From NCBI GenBank assembly GCA_026225235.1, contig JAMFSK010000050.1, positions 1-64,000 on the forward strand: 64,000 nucleotides of DNA. The letters are read 5' to 3'. The notes below the pieces were generated by a model. The model worked only from the letters and a program-made list of their open reading frames with translations. It made no database searches and was not told the origin of the DNA. Shown here in pieces: positions 52,745 to 62,281 of the stretch. The stretch's first letter is position 1, and each line of letters starts with the position of its first letter. Origin of the DNA: Burkholderiales bacterium (GTDB lineage Bacteria; Pseudomonadota; Gammaproteobacteria; Burkholderiales; Burkholderiaceae). A program made the position numbers and the translations under genes.

Positions 52745-54043
52745 ATGGGCAAGACGCAGGAGATAGGGGCCGCAGCGCCGGGTGTGGGGGCCACCTCCAT
52801 GTTCCATTTGTCGAGGTATCAGTGGCTTACCCTGGTGTCGGCGTTCCTCGGATGGATGTTCGATTCGATGGACTTGAATCTGTTTACGCTCGTGCTTGTG
52901 CCGAGCGTGGGCAGCCTCCTGCATAGCACCGACCCGGCTGAAATCAGCAAGGTCGGCAGCCTGATCATCTCGGGCAAGCTACTGACCTGGGGTATCGGCG
53001 GGGTCTTGTTCGGCGTCGCGGCGGACCGCCTCGGCCGCTCGCGCGTGATGGCCTGGACCATCTTCATCTACGCTGCTTTCACTTTACTCAGTGCATTCGC
53101 ACGGACATGGCCCGAGCTTGCGGTCGCGCAGGCCTTGGCCGGCTTCGGCATTGGCGGCGAGTGGGCCGCCGGCGCCGCGCTAGTCGCCGAAACCTGGCCC
53201 GAGAAGCATCGCGCCCGGGCCATGCAGATCATGCAGATGGCGTTTGCGTTCGGCTTTCTTGCCGCCGCGCTCGACAACCTGCTGCTCGGCGGATTCGGCT
53301 GGCGTTGGGTGCTCGGCATGGGTGCGGCGCCCGCACTGATCACCGTCCTGATTCGCCGTTTTGTGCCCGAGCCTCAGCGCTGGGTCAAGGTGCGCGACAG
53401 CGTCGACGCCGAACCGGCGATCCAGACCTTCCTCGGTATCTTCAAGCCGGAGCTACGCCGGAAGACCATCGTCGGCGTGATCGTCGCGTCCGCCGCGATG
53501 CTCGGTTGCTGGGGGGGCCTCACGTTCCTGCCGAGCTGGATCCACCAGCTTGCCGGCCCGAACTCGGGCCGTCCGATCGGTGCGATCGTCAGCTATGCAT
53601 TCATCCTCATGATGGTCGGCGCGACGCTCGGTTACCTCTCGCTCATCTGGATGCTTGAAGCGCTGGGCCGCCGAATGTCGTACTTCATCTTTTCGGTCGG
53701 GTCGTTCATCGCATCGATGGTGCTGTTCCTCACGATTCACGATCTCGAATCGGTGCTGTGGTTCATGCCAATTTACGGCTACTTCGTGATCGGCGCCTTT
53801 GGCACGTTCGCGGCCTATCTACCCGAGCTGTTCCCCACCCGGGTTCGTGCTACCGGGCAGGGCTTCTGCTGGAATATGGCGCGCGCGCTGACGAGCATTG
53901 GTCCGCTCGCGGGCAGCGTGGTGGTGGCGAAGTTCGGTTCGTTCCCGGCGGCATCAGCGGCGATCTCCCTGCTGTTCATCGTCGGCATGGTGGCGATCTG
54001 GTTCGGGCCCGAGACCAAGGGTATTCCGTTGCTCGACGACTGA
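52745..54043 (+). CDS. MFS transporter, aromatic acid:H+ symporter (AAHS)-like
   Basis: 432 residues from the ATG at 52745 (GAGAGGG before it). Twelve membrane helices; FLGWMFDSMDLNLFTLVL in TM1, motif A GVAADRLGRSRVMAW, GFGIGGEWAAGAALVAETWP in TM4, and TRVRATGQGFCWNMAR late. These are typical of PcaK/MhpT/niaP-like importers of aromatic or nicotinate-like acids. Most likely brings in the substrate of the catabolic island. Confidence 0.9.
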   Translation: MGKTQEIGAAAPGVGATSMFHLSRYQWLTLVSAFLGWMFDSMDLNLFTLVLVPSVGSLLHSTDPAEISKVGSLIISGKLLTWGIGGVLFGVAADRLGRSRVMAWTIFIYAAFTLLSAFARTWPELAVAQALAGFGIGGEWAAGAALVAETWPEKHRARAMQIMQMAFAFGFLAAALDNLLLGGFGWRWVLGMGAAPALITVLIRRFVPEPQRWVKVRDSVDAEPAIQTFLGIFKPELRRKTIVGVIVASAAMLGCWGGLTFLPSWIHQLAGPNSGRPIGAIVSYAFILMMVGATLGYLSLIWMLEALGRRMSYFIFSVGSFIASMVLFLTIHDLESVLWFMPIYGYFVIGAFGTFAAYLPELFPTRVRATGQGFCWNMARALTSIGPLAGSVVVAKFGSFPAASAAISLLFIVGMVAIWFGPETKGIPLLDD

Positions 54044-54130
54044 CAGCCTCGTCGCGCGACCGGCCGGTTTGGTTGATCGCAGGCGCCACGACGCGGATCT
54101 TTGTTCGCATTTGCATTCTTTCAGAGTTCA

Positions 54131-55549
54131 ATGGACCCTACCTTGAGCAACAACACGACTGACCCGGGTGGTTTGGGCGGCAGCATGGAGAACGACGTGG
54201 CACCCAGGCGCGTGTTCGACGTCGGCATCAACGAGCGGCTGCCGTTTTCGCAACTGGCCGTGCTTGGCGTGCAGAACGTGTTCGGCATGACCGGCATGTT
54301 CGTCTTTCCGGGCATCCTCGGGCGTGCATTTCATCTTCCCGACGAACAGATCGCTTACCTATACGGCATGACGTTCATGGTGTGCGGCATCATCACGATC
54401 CTGCAGTCGGTGCTGTTCCTGCGTCTGCCGATCGCGCAGGGTCCGTATGCCGGCAGCTTTGGTGCGCTGATGACGGTCGGCCACTTGCAGGCGGGTGGCT
54501 TGGGTACCGCATTCGGCTCCTTCTTCGCGGCTTCGCTGATCTGGTGTGTGCTCACCGTGCCGATCCGCGGCAGAAGCTTTGTCGGACTGTTCGCGCGGCA
54601 TCTTCGCGTGCCGATCATTTCCGGCATGATCGTGATGTTGATCATGGTGCAGATTGCCAGCGTCGCGCTGCCGACCTGGATCGGGTCGCGCACGAGCCCG
54701 GGTTTCCCTGGCATCAACCTGTTGTCGGGTGCGGTCGCAGTCGCGGGCATCGTGGTCTCGATGCTATGGGGGGGGCGTCGCGTGCGCCGCGTCGCGATCC
54801 TGTTGGGCCTGGCGCTTGGCACGATCTGCTACACGCTGTTTCAGCCGGTTTCGTTCGCGGCGGTGGCTGCCGCGCCCTTCGTCGTGGTGCCGCACATCTT
54901 CCCGTTTGGCTTTGGTGTGCGCGCGGACCTCGTCGTGGTGTTCTTGTTGACGTTGATTCCCGCTGGCATGGGATCGATGGCGCTGTATCAGACAGTGGCT
55001 GACTGGGGCGACGAAAAGCTCTCGTCGGGCCGCATGTCGGAAGGTCTGTTCGGCGTCGCACTGGGATCAGTGGTCGCGGCGGTGTGGGGCGGTTTCAGTA
55101 CCATCGCCTATCCCGACAATATCGGCATCCTGCGTGCGACGCGCGTCGGCTCACGCTTCGTCACACTGACCGCAGGCATATTTCTGATTGTGCTCGGTGG
55201 CTGCGTGAAGTTCGACATGCTGCTCGTGATCGTGCCGATCCCGGTGATCTCCGCGGCTGCCACGCTGCTGTTCGGTATTGTGTTCATGCATGGCGTACAC
55301 ATCCTGGCGCAGGTCGAGTGGGACGATCGCCGGCTGATCTCGACCGGCTTGTCGTTCCTGGTGGGGCTGGGCGGTTTGTTCGTGCAGCCCGAAGTCATGC
55401 GTGCCATGCCGCTGATGCTGCAACTGGTGCTTCAGCAGCCGGTGATTTCCGGTGGCCTCACACTGGTGATTCTTCATTCGTTGTTGTGTTCGAAGCCGGC
55501 GGTCACGCCGGCGCGTCCCGCTGCTGCAGTGGTGCGCGCGAGGCATTGA
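54131..55549 (+). CDS. NCS2-family (xanthine/uracil permease-like) transporter with altered signature
   Basis: 472 residues from the ATG at 54131; an in-frame ATG at 54185 is an alternative. About 14 membrane segments with the NCS2 plan: GVQNVFGMTGMFVFPGIL in TM1 and YPDNIGILRATRVGSRF in TM10. The usual QH pair of TM1 reads QN, and the first residue of the NAT motif (Q/E/P-N-x-G-x4-T) is Asp. Co-directional with the MFS gene, 87 nt downstream. A nucleobase-like heterocycle or its acid may be the substrate. Confidence 0.85.
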   Translation: MDPTLSNNTTDPGGLGGSMENDVAPRRVFDVGINERLPFSQLAVLGVQNVFGMTGMFVFPGILGRAFHLPDEQIAYLYGMTFMVCGIITILQSVLFLRLPIAQGPYAGSFGALMTVGHLQAGGLGTAFGSFFAASLIWCVLTVPIRGRSFVGLFARHLRVPIISGMIVMLIMVQIASVALPTWIGSRTSPGFPGINLLSGAVAVAGIVVSMLWGGRRVRRVAILLGLALGTICYTLFQPVSFAAVAAAPFVVVPHIFPFGFGVRADLVVVFLLTLIPAGMGSMALYQTVADWGDEKLSSGRMSEGLFGVALGSVVAAVWGGFSTIAYPDNIGILRATRVGSRFVTLTAGIFLIVLGGCVKFDMLLVIVPIPVISAAATLLFGIVFMHGVHILAQVEWDDRRLISTGLSFLVGLGGLFVQPEVMRAMPLMLQLVLQQPVISGGLTLVILHSLLCSKPAVTPARPAAAVVRARH

Positions 55550-55586
55550 GACGGCAGTCAGTTCGAATTGTGTTGCAAGGCTGAGT

Positions 55587-55615
55587 GCCCGGTCGCTCGC
55601 CGCGAGCGGCAGGGC
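55587..55615 (+). terminator. Hairpin after the NCS2 gene
   Basis: GCCC/GGGC outer and CGCTCGC/GCGAGCG inner arms form a stem with a small internal loop, 37 nt past the stop. An AT-rich stretch (AAATATAAAAATATT) follows instead of a clean T-run. Confidence 0.45.
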
Positions 55616-55689
55616 CGGCCAAATATAAAAATATTCAGTTCCGCACACGCTGCGGGAATAGCCACTCGATTTATTCCTTTAGATCATTC

Positions 55690-55706
55690 GATTAGTTACG
55701 CTAATC
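55690..55706. promoter_or_regulatory. Inverted repeat upstream of the porin gene
   Basis: GATTAG-TTACG-CTAATC, perfect 6-bp arms and 5-nt spacer, in AT-rich DNA about 230 nt before the porin ATG. Possible operator; regulator unknown. Confidence 0.35.
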
Positions 55707-55936
55707 AGACGTGATACCAGGAAATCAACGCTCTCTATAAGTAGTACTTTGAAAAGTGGGCGGCTTCATCAAACGTGGTTTGGTGCAGGCCCCGCGAACG
55801 ATCGCTACGCAAGCCGCCGTGAGGGTGGGCGTCTGGCGGTGCCTCGCACGCGGGTCGGACAGGCGCATCTTCAGCACGGGCATATGAGCCGGGAATACAT
55901 CGGTGCAGGACTTTTGAAATATAACTGGAGACACGC

Positions 55937-56980
55937 ATGAAAGTATCAAGGGGCATGCAGGCACTAGTGCTGGGTTCCTCACTGCTGGGCGAGGCCGCCT
56001 ATGCGCAGTCGAGCGTGCAGCTGTACGGCATTATCGACTCGTTCATCGCGGACAAGCGGGCGCCTGGCGGCAAGTCCGCCGTGGTCGCCGGCAATGGCGG
56101 CATGACGGCATCGTATTGGGGTATGCGCGGCACCGAGGATATCGGCGGGGGCACCAGCGTGATCTTCGACCTTGAAAGCTATTTCAACGTCGAAAACGGA
56201 ACGCTGGGCCGCACTGGGTTCAAGGGCGACGGGCTGTTCTCGCGCAATGCCTATGTGGGCCTCAAGGGCAACTACGGTACGCTGACTGTGGGCCTGATCC
56301 CACCGTTGCTTTGGTTCTCGACGATTACCTTCAACCCGTTCTGGAATTCTTTCGTCTTCTCGCCGATCGTGATTCACAGCTATATCGGCGTGAACGGCCA
56401 GGGTGTGTTCGGCAATGCCGGCGAATGGTCGAACTCGGTGTACTACTCCACGCCGATCATCAATGGCGCCGTGGCGAAGGCGATGTATGAGTTCGGCAAT
56501 GAAGCGGGCCATATCGGCCAGAACAAGTGGACCGGGCAGGTGTCCTATAACCAGGGTGGGTTTGCCGTTTCTGCAGTCTATCAGCAGATCAAGTTCAGCG
56601 TGAACGCGGGCGACCTCGCGACGGTGATTCCGGGTCTGACGACGCAAGGCGTCGCGAACCTCGGTGCGTCGTTTGACGTCGGCTTCGTCAAGTTCTACGG
56701 CCAGTACCAGCACGTGTGGGATTCGATTTCGCGCGGCGACGTCGGCATCAACACGGGACAGGCCGGCTTTTCGATTCCGGTTGGCAATGGCGTCATTCTC
56801 GGCTCCGATGCGTATTCGAAGAGTTCGGGTGGCAGCAACGTCTCGCGCAATACGTGGGCGGTTTCGTACGACTATTCGTTATCCAAACGGACCGATATCT
56901 ACGCGGCATTCCTGATGGACCGCGCGAGTAACTTGTCGATGGGCAATACGTTCGGCGGCGGCATTCGCACGGCATTCTGA
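55937..56980 (+). CDS. Outer-membrane porin (Porin_4 family)
   Basis: 347 residues; GGAG is 6 nt before the ATG. Signal peptide ~1-23 (cleaved before QSSVQLYG). Beta-barrel repeats, SYWGMRGTEDIGGGTSVIFDLESYF, NAYVGLKGNYGTLTVG, and a terminal Phe (GIRTAF). Shorter than the 391-residue porin at 39.6 kb. Its place between the transporters and a chemoreceptor suggests it admits the substrate of the island. Confidence 0.92.
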   Translation: MKVSRGMQALVLGSSLLGEAAYAQSSVQLYGIIDSFIADKRAPGGKSAVVAGNGGMTASYWGMRGTEDIGGGTSVIFDLESYFNVENGTLGRTGFKGDGLFSRNAYVGLKGNYGTLTVGLIPPLLWFSTITFNPFWNSFVFSPIVIHSYIGVNGQGVFGNAGEWSNSVYYSTPIINGAVAKAMYEFGNEAGHIGQNKWTGQVSYNQGGFAVSAVYQQIKFSVNAGDLATVIPGLTTQGVANLGASFDVGFVKFYGQYQHVWDSISRGDVGINTGQAGFSIPVGNGVILGSDAYSKSSGGSNVSRNTWAVSYDYSLSKRTDIYAAFLMDRASNLSMGNTFGGGIRTAF

Positions 56981-57100
56981 TTCTAATTTTTGCCATGGCA
57001 GACGGCCGGAGCCCACTCGACAACGAGGTCTAGATTTCGGTGCGGAAGTGGTGCTCTTGGCCGGGCACCACGTTAACCGTTGACCCGGGGACTAGAAACG

Positions 57101-58660
57101 ATGAAGCGTCTGACCTTGAATCAAAAGCTGTGGGGCATCGTAGCGCTGATGTGGGTAGGATTGTTTATCGTGGTATTGATGATTGGTGTTCTCACGCGCT
57201 CCCGAATGATCCAGGAGCGTCAGGGCTTGCTGAAGCAGGAGGTTGATACCGCGCTGGAGACCGTTTCGTTCTTCCAGAAGGAAGCCGCCGACAACACGCT
57301 GCCGGTCGCCGAAGCAAAGCGTCAGGCTATCGAAATGTTGCGAGTGGTTCACTGGGGCAAGGAGCATAGCGGCACCTTCGGCATTTACGATGCTGCGGCC
57401 ACTGCGCTCCTAATACCGACCGATCCAGGCCTCGAAGGAAAAGACCAATCCGCGGTAGTCGATCCGAATGGTGTCCACATCGCGACAGCCATTGTCCGCA
57501 ATTCCTCTCCAGGCGGAAGCGGCTATTCGACTTATGTGTGGCCTAAACCGGGTCAAAGCGTGCCGGCCAGCAGGATGGTCTATAGCGGCCTGGTTCCCGA
57601 GTGGGGCTGGCATGTTTTCACCGGCATCTATACCGACGACATCAACACGGCGTTCAGGTCGGTGATCCTGAAAAATCTGATTTCGATTTCGATTATCGGT
57701 TTGCTGCTTTCCACCGCCATGTTGTGGCTGATTTGGGATATCCGCAAACGTCTGGGCGGAGAGCCTGACTACGCGGCGGAATTCTGCAAGCACATTGCAA
57801 GCGGCGACCTCAGCCATACGGTTTCCCTGCGGCAGGGCGACTCCGGCAGCCTGCTTTACGCGATGGCCCAGATGCAGACGCAACTCACTGCGACAGTTGG
57901 TCAGATCAAGGTCGTCGCCGACTCGATCACGGTCGGGGCGAACGAGATTGCCGCAGGCAATGCCGATTTGTCTCAACGCACTGAAGAGCAGGCCGCAGCA
58001 CTCGCACAGTCTGCGTCGTCGATGGAGCAGCTCACTGCGACGGTCAAGCACAACGCTGATAACGCAGTCCAGGCCAGCCGTCTCGCTGTCGCCGCGTCGG
58101 ACACAGTTGAGCGTGGTAGCAAAGTCGTATCGCAGGTGGTGGCAACGATCCTCACCATCGCCGGAAGCTCGAAGAAAATCGAACAGATTATCAGCGTGAT
58201 CGAGGGCATTGCATTCCAGACCAATATCCTAGCGCTCAATGCCGCAGTCGAGGCAGCGCGTGCCGGGGAACAAGGGCGTGGTTTCGCGGTGGTGGCCGCT
58301 GAAGTCCGCACACTCGCGCAGCGCTCCGCGAGCGCTGCCAAGGAGATCAAAGTCCTGATCGACGAATCGGTTGCCAATGTGTCTCGTGGGCAGTCATTGG
58401 CCGGCGAAGCGGGTCAGTCGATGGAAGCGATTCTGAGCTCGGTCCAGCGCGTGACCCATATCATGGGTGAAATCTCTTCCGCGTCGACTGAACAAAGCAC
58501 GGGCATCAGCCATGTCGGCGTGGCAATCGCGCAAATGGATACCGTTACCCAGCGCAACGCCGCCTTGGTCGAACAGGCGACCGCCAGCGCCGCATCGCTG
58601 GCCGAACAGGCGGAATATCTCAAACAGTCCGTTGCTTCATTCCGCCTGCAGTCGGCGTAG
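57101..58660 (+). CDS. Methyl-accepting chemotaxis protein with a single Cache domain
   Basis: 519 residues from the ATG at 57101. TM1 ~11-32, periplasmic single-Cache sensor ~35-185 ([15 protein letters not shown] and [13 protein letters not shown] are sCache_2 features), TM2 ~192-213, HAMP-like ~215-265, signalling domain with hairpin [20 protein letters not shown] at ~368-388. It lacks the aromatic C-terminal pentapeptide seen in the chemoreceptor at 2.9 kb. sCache_2 receptors often bind small carboxylates; its neighbours suggest taxis to the catabolic substrate or a product. Confidence 0.93.
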   Translation: MKRLTLNQKLWGIVALMWVGLFIVVLMIGVLTRSRMIQERQGLLKQEVDTALETVSFFQKEAADNTLPVAEAKRQAIEMLRVVHWGKEHSGTFGIYDAAATALLIPTDPGLEGKDQSAVVDPNGVHIATAIVRNSSPGGSGYSTYVWPKPGQSVPASRMVYSGLVPEWGWHVFTGIYTDDINTAFRSVILKNLISISIIGLLLSTAMLWLIWDIRKRLGGEPDYAAEFCKHIASGDLSHTVSLRQGDSGSLLYAMAQMQTQLTATVGQIKVVADSITVGANEIAAGNADLSQRTEEQAAALAQSASSMEQLTATVKHNADNAVQASRLAVAASDTVERGSKVVSQVVATILTIAGSSKKIEQIISVIEGIAFQTNILALNAAVEAARAGEQGRGFAVVAAEVRTLAQRSASAAKEIKVLIDESVANVSRGQSLAGEAGQSMEAILSSVQRVTHIMGEISSASTEQSTGISHVGVAIAQMDTVTQRNAALVEQATASAASLAEQAEYLKQSVASFRLQSA

Positions 58661-58681
58661 AGCGCGTATAGCAGGAGACAT

Positions 58682-58709
58682 GACGGGAGAGCCGTAGCGC
58701 TCTCCCGTC
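58682..58709. terminator. Bidirectional terminator
   Basis: GACGGGAGAGC and GCTCTCCCGTC form a perfect 11-bp stem around a 6-nt loop between the convergent chemoreceptor and dioxygenase beta genes. Downstream on the + strand CTTCTAT is pyrimidine-rich. Confidence 0.75.
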
Positions 58710-58712
58710 CTT

Positions 58713-59216
58713 CTATACGGGCGCGACGACCGAGGTGGGATAGAGAAGGGTGTCCGACACGCAGGTTTTTCTTGCGAACAGGAAGCCCGCACCGTGATGG
58801 ACGACACGGTCGACATAGCGGCCCGACATCACGATTTCGGTGCCACGGTCCAGCATGGTCTGGACGATCAGAAAATTCGCCTGGACTTCATAGCCGCCGT
58901 CGACGATTGCCCGCACGCCAACGCCCGTCACAAAGTGCCGGAGCGACCGCGGCTGGGCAATCGTCGTTTCGACGGTGGTGAACGCGCGATCTTCGATCAT
59001 CCCCTTGCCGTCGCAGTAGATAATTGCGATCGGCAGGTTGCGGTCGTAGTTTTCCTTGGGTGTGAGCCGGTACACCGCGTCATCGGTAAAGAACGAGACC
59101 CAGTCACGATACCGGCCTTCGTCGAGCGCGGCGCTATAGGCATCGTAAAGGTCCGTGATGCCAAAGCGCGTTTCGAGAGAGATCGCCGAGGTGGCTGGTT
59201 GAGAGAGCGCGTTCAT
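58713..59216 (-). CDS. Aromatic-ring-hydroxylating dioxygenase beta subunit
   Basis: 167 residues. SnoaL-like cystatin fold of ring-hydroxylase small subunits (TDLYDAYSAALDEGRYRDWVSFFTDDAVYRL, then GRYVDRVVHHGAGFLFARKTCVSD). Structural partner of the alpha subunit, whose stop overlaps this start by 4 nt. Last gene of a ferredoxin-reductase-alpha-beta order. Confidence 0.92.
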   Translation of the reverse strand: MNALSQPATSAISLETRFGITDLYDAYSAALDEGRYRDWVSFFTDDAVYRLTPKENYDRNLPIAIIYCDGKGMIEDRAFTTVETTIAQPRSLRHFVTGVGVRAIVDGGYEVQANFLIVQTMLDRGTEIVMSGRYVDRVVHHGAGFLFARKTCVSDTLLYPTSVVAPV

Positions 59217-60508
59217 AGTCCCATGACCTTGCGATAGTGTTGATACAAGCCGCGAACGGCCACTTCGGTAATCGTGTGATCGTGATCCTCGACCGTGCGG
59301 CCGGCCATCTCGGCGATGCCCGCGCGGTCGTTGTAAGGCGTCGTTCCCTCCTGGGACATCACCATCACCTCGCTGTCGTCGACCGAAACAAAGCCTGCCG
59401 GGCCCATCAGGTTGGCCTGGCGAATCCGGTGCGCACGCATTTCCTCCGTGTCGTCGGCGTAGCCGAAGAAAGTCCAGTGCAGGTCATGTTGGCCCGGACC
59501 ATGCGGCACGATATGACGCATCGCCAGCGTGTTCGATTGTTGCTGGAGAATCAGGTTGGGCCATACGGTACTCATGACGGCCGTTACGTGGCCCGGAAAT
59601 TCGCGAATCAGGTCGAGCACGCGGGTGTCCTTGAGTTGCATATCGGCGCGCAGTGTCTGACTCATCTCTCGCGCCGCTTCCGCCTCGAGCGCACCCGCAC
59701 GGCGGTTGACCATCGCACAGTGCCGTCCGGTGTCGTCCATCTCGATGGCGGATTTTGCGTCCATGCGGAACAGGCCGAAGGTGACGAAGAACACATGCAA
59801 GAGGCTCGCGTGATACGGGTCCTTGAGATTCTCGAACATGAGCTTCCAGTTGCCGTCGATCCGCTGGCGCATATAGCCAAGCAATTCGAGCGGACGGCCG
59901 TCAAACACACGGTCGAAATACTGGAGCATGTTGGGCCCCATATAGTCTTCGAACGACTCTACACTCGCGTCGAACGAAGCGAATATCGCGCCGTTGCGAA
60001 CGGTGACGACGAGCGGGCGCGCCCGATGTTCGCTGACGTCAAAGTCCTTCGGCATGCCGCCCTTGCCCTTGTAGCCGCGTTTGAACGGCAGGCCGGTGAG
60101 GTTGCCCTTCAGGTCGTAGTTCCAGTGGTGATAGGGACAAGTAAATGATTTGGTGTTGCCGGAATCGGTCTGGCAGAACGCTACGCCGCGATGCGCGCAG
60201 CTGTTGGCGAACGCGTTGACGCTGCCGTCGGTATCGCGGACCACGACGATCGGCATATCGCCGACGAAGCTGCGCTTGTAATCGCCAGCTGTCGGGATCT
60301 CGCACTCGAGCGCAACGTAAGACCAGTTCGGGCCGAGGAAGATGCGCTCCTTCTCGAGGCGGTAGATCTCGGCGTCGCTATAGACCCAGAACGGAATGCG
60401 CGAGCTTCCTTCGCCGGGCCAGGTTCGTTCGACGCTGATCCGCTCGACGCTAACCTGCGAGGCACAGGGCGACGCCGGGCCATCGACCGGCTTGATTTCA
60501 ATCTGCAT
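59213..60508 (-). CDS. Rieske non-heme iron dioxygenase alpha subunit
   Basis: 431 residues. Rieske cluster ligands Cys104, His106, Cys124, His127 (CAHRG, CPYHHW). Mononuclear iron site with Asp230, His233 and His238 (DPYHASLLH) plus a later Asp. The enzyme adds O2 to an aromatic ring with electrons from the ferredoxin encoded in the same operon. The sequence resembles salicylate/anthranilate/terephthalate-type groups, but ring specificity cannot be assigned by eye. It lies 12 nt after the reductase gene. Confidence 0.94.
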   Translation of the reverse strand: MQIEIKPVDGPASPCASQVSVERISVERTWPGEGSSRIPFWVYSDAEIYRLEKERIFLGPNWSYVALECEIPTAGDYKRSFVGDMPIVVVRDTDGSVNAFANSCAHRGVAFCQTDSGNTKSFTCPYHHWNYDLKGNLTGLPFKRGYKGKGGMPKDFDVSEHRARPLVVTVRNGAIFASFDASVESFEDYMGPNMLQYFDRVFDGRPLELLGYMRQRIDGNWKLMFENLKDPYHASLLHVFFVTFGLFRMDAKSAIEMDDTGRHCAMVNRRAGALEAEAAREMSQTLRADMQLKDTRVLDLIREFPGHVTAVMSTVWPNLILQQQSNTLAMRHIVPHGPGQHDLHWTFFGYADDTEEMRAHRIRQANLMGPAGFVSVDDSEVMVMSQEGTTPYNDRAGIAEMAGRTVEDHDHTITEVAVRGLYQHYRKVMGL

Positions 60509-60520
60509 GTTTCGTCTCCG

Positions 60521-61735
60521 TTACTGTAGGAATGTCTTCAATGGATGGCTGGCGTCGCCAAGCGCGTCGTGGTCAATGGCATGCCGCGTATTCATGATCT
60601 GCCTGACTATACGGCGTTCGCGTCCCGCATTCATGAGCAGTGCGCCTTGAAGCCGGGCGTTGCGCACGAAGAACGCACACCATGATGGTGTGGCGGGGTC
60701 CCCCCGGATCACGACCGTATCGCCGGGCTCGCAGCCACCGAGGATCTGGATGTTCTGATCGTATTGATCGGTCCAGAACCAGGGCGCGTTGTCTTCGGGT
60801 TGAGGGGCGCCAAGGAGGGTGCGTGCCGCGGTCTGCGCCTGGAGCTCGGCGTTTTCCCATGATTCGAGGCGAACAAGGGTCAGAGACCATCGTTCGCGTT
60901 GCCGCGCGACGTCGCCGACCGCGTGGATGCCAGCGGCGGAGGTGCGCGTATGCGCGTCGACCAGGATTCCGTCCGCGCACTCGATGCCCGCGTTTCTCGC
61001 GAGCTCGTCGTTGGCAAGCGCGCCGACGGCGACGACGACCGTGTCTGCGGCTATCGCAGTTCCGTCTTCGAGCAGGACAGCGCTGACCGATCCCTGGCCT
61101 TCGATTGCCGTGACGCGTGCATTCGTCCGGATGTCAACCCCATGGGCGCGGTGCAGGTCCGCGAGACGTGTGCCGAGGAATCCTCCGAGAATCCGCCCGA
61201 GGAGGACGGGGCCGCTTTCGATGACGGTTACGGCGCAGCCCTGCCTGACGGCCGCAGCGGCGATCTCGAGACCCAGAAAGCCACCGCCAAGGACGACGAT
61301 CCTGGCATTCGCGGTCAGACGCGCAGCGAGCCGCGTACTGTCGCGACGGGTGCGAAGCGTCAACACACCCTCGAGTCCGGCGCCCGGAATGTCGATGGAG
61401 CGTGCGCGGACCCCGGTCGCGAGGACGAGGTGGTCGTACGTAAGTAACGACGAATCCGCGAGAACGACTTGCCGCGCCGCCGGATCGATCGAGTCGACGC
61501 GGGTGTCCATACGCAGATCGATCCTGTGCTCAGCGTAGTACGCGTGCGGAAAGATCGTCGTACCCGAAGTCGAGGTCCCGGAGAGCATGTCCTTGGACAG
61601 GGGCGGTCGTTCATACGGTAGTTCGGGTTCGTCGCCGATCAGGATTACGTCATCCTGATGCCCCTGCTTGCGAAGCGCGGCGGCCGTCCGTGCGCCGCTT
61701 TGACCGGCGCCGACAATGATGATTCGCTGTTTCAT
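60521..61735 (-). CDS. FAD/NADH ferredoxin reductase of the dioxygenase system
   Basis: 404 residues from the ATG at 61735. FAD motif VGAGQSGARTAAAL at ~7-20, PPLSKDML, NADH motif LGGGFLGLEIAAAAVRQG at ~150-167, GDVARQ at ~273, and a C-terminal reductase domain. Class IIB/III type reductase (BphA4/TodA-like) passing electrons from NADH to the Rieske ferredoxin encoded 56 nt upstream. Confidence 0.92.
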   Translation of the reverse strand: MKQRIIIVGAGQSGARTAAALRKQGHQDDVILIGDEPELPYERPPLSKDMLSGTSTSGTTIFPHAYYAEHRIDLRMDTRVDSIDPAARQVVLADSSLLTYDHLVLATGVRARSIDIPGAGLEGVLTLRTRRDSTRLAARLTANARIVVLGGGFLGLEIAAAAVRQGCAVTVIESGPVLLGRILGGFLGTRLADLHRAHGVDIRTNARVTAIEGQGSVSAVLLEDGTAIAADTVVVAVGALANDELARNAGIECADGILVDAHTRTSAAGIHAVGDVARQRERWSLTLVRLESWENAELQAQTAARTLLGAPQPEDNAPWFWTDQYDQNIQILGGCEPGDTVVIRGDPATPSWCAFFVRNARLQGALLMNAGRERRIVRQIMNTRHAIDHDALGDASHPLKTFLQ

Positions 61736-61791
61736 GTGGCATAGCTCTCGGCGCGGCGGTATCTCATGCGATGGCGTGAGTGCATGAAGCG

Positions 61792-62100
61792 CTAGTCCAG
61801 GTCGACGAGTACTTCGTCGCCGTCCACGCGCACGGCGAAGGTCTTCAGATCGACATCGACTGGACCCGAGACCGCCTTGCCCGTGCGCACGTCGAACAGG
61901 CCCTGGTGAAGCGGGCATTCGATACGGCCGTCCTCGAGGTAGCCGTCGGAAAGGCAGGCGTGTGCGTGAGTGCAGATATCGTGCGTCGCGAAGAACTCGC
62001 CATCGAGGTTGTAGAGGGCCAGCGGAATGTCATTGATCCGACAGGCCTTCACTGTGCCTGGCTCGACATCGGTGACCCGTGCCATTGCTTTCCATGCCAT
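61792..62100 (-). CDS. Rieske-type ferredoxin
   Basis: 102 residues. Rieske ligands Cys43, His45, Cys62, His65 (CTHAHACLSDG, CPLHQG). Small soluble 2Fe-2S electron carrier between the reductase and the dioxygenase. First gene of the operon, divergent from a LysR gene. Confidence 0.94.
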   Translation of the reverse strand: MAWKAMARVTDVEPGTVKACRINDIPLALYNLDGEFFATHDICTHAHACLSDGYLEDGRIECPLHQGLFDVRTGKAVSGPVDVDLKTFAVRVDGDEVLVDLD

Positions 62101-62281
62101 TACGTTACACCTCCAGATACTGTTCGGAATTGCTCCGGCGTCGCCTCAAAGACATCGGATAGAGGGGCGACAGGTCGAGGGAAGATCGATGAAATTGTGT
62201 ACTTGTGGGCTGCGCGCGTGTCACTATTTCGTTGAGCGTGCGTTCGCGATTGGCGAATTCATCGCCGGCCAGGAGATATCG

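Larger units (their letters stand above)
55550..55936. other. Intergenic region before the second porin
   Basis: 387 bp with no gene seen. Holds the hairpin at 55587-55615 and an AT-rich control region (55620-55760) containing the dyad GATTAG-TTACG-CTAATC at 55690-55706. The porin ribosome site GGAG is at its right end. Confidence 0.5.
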
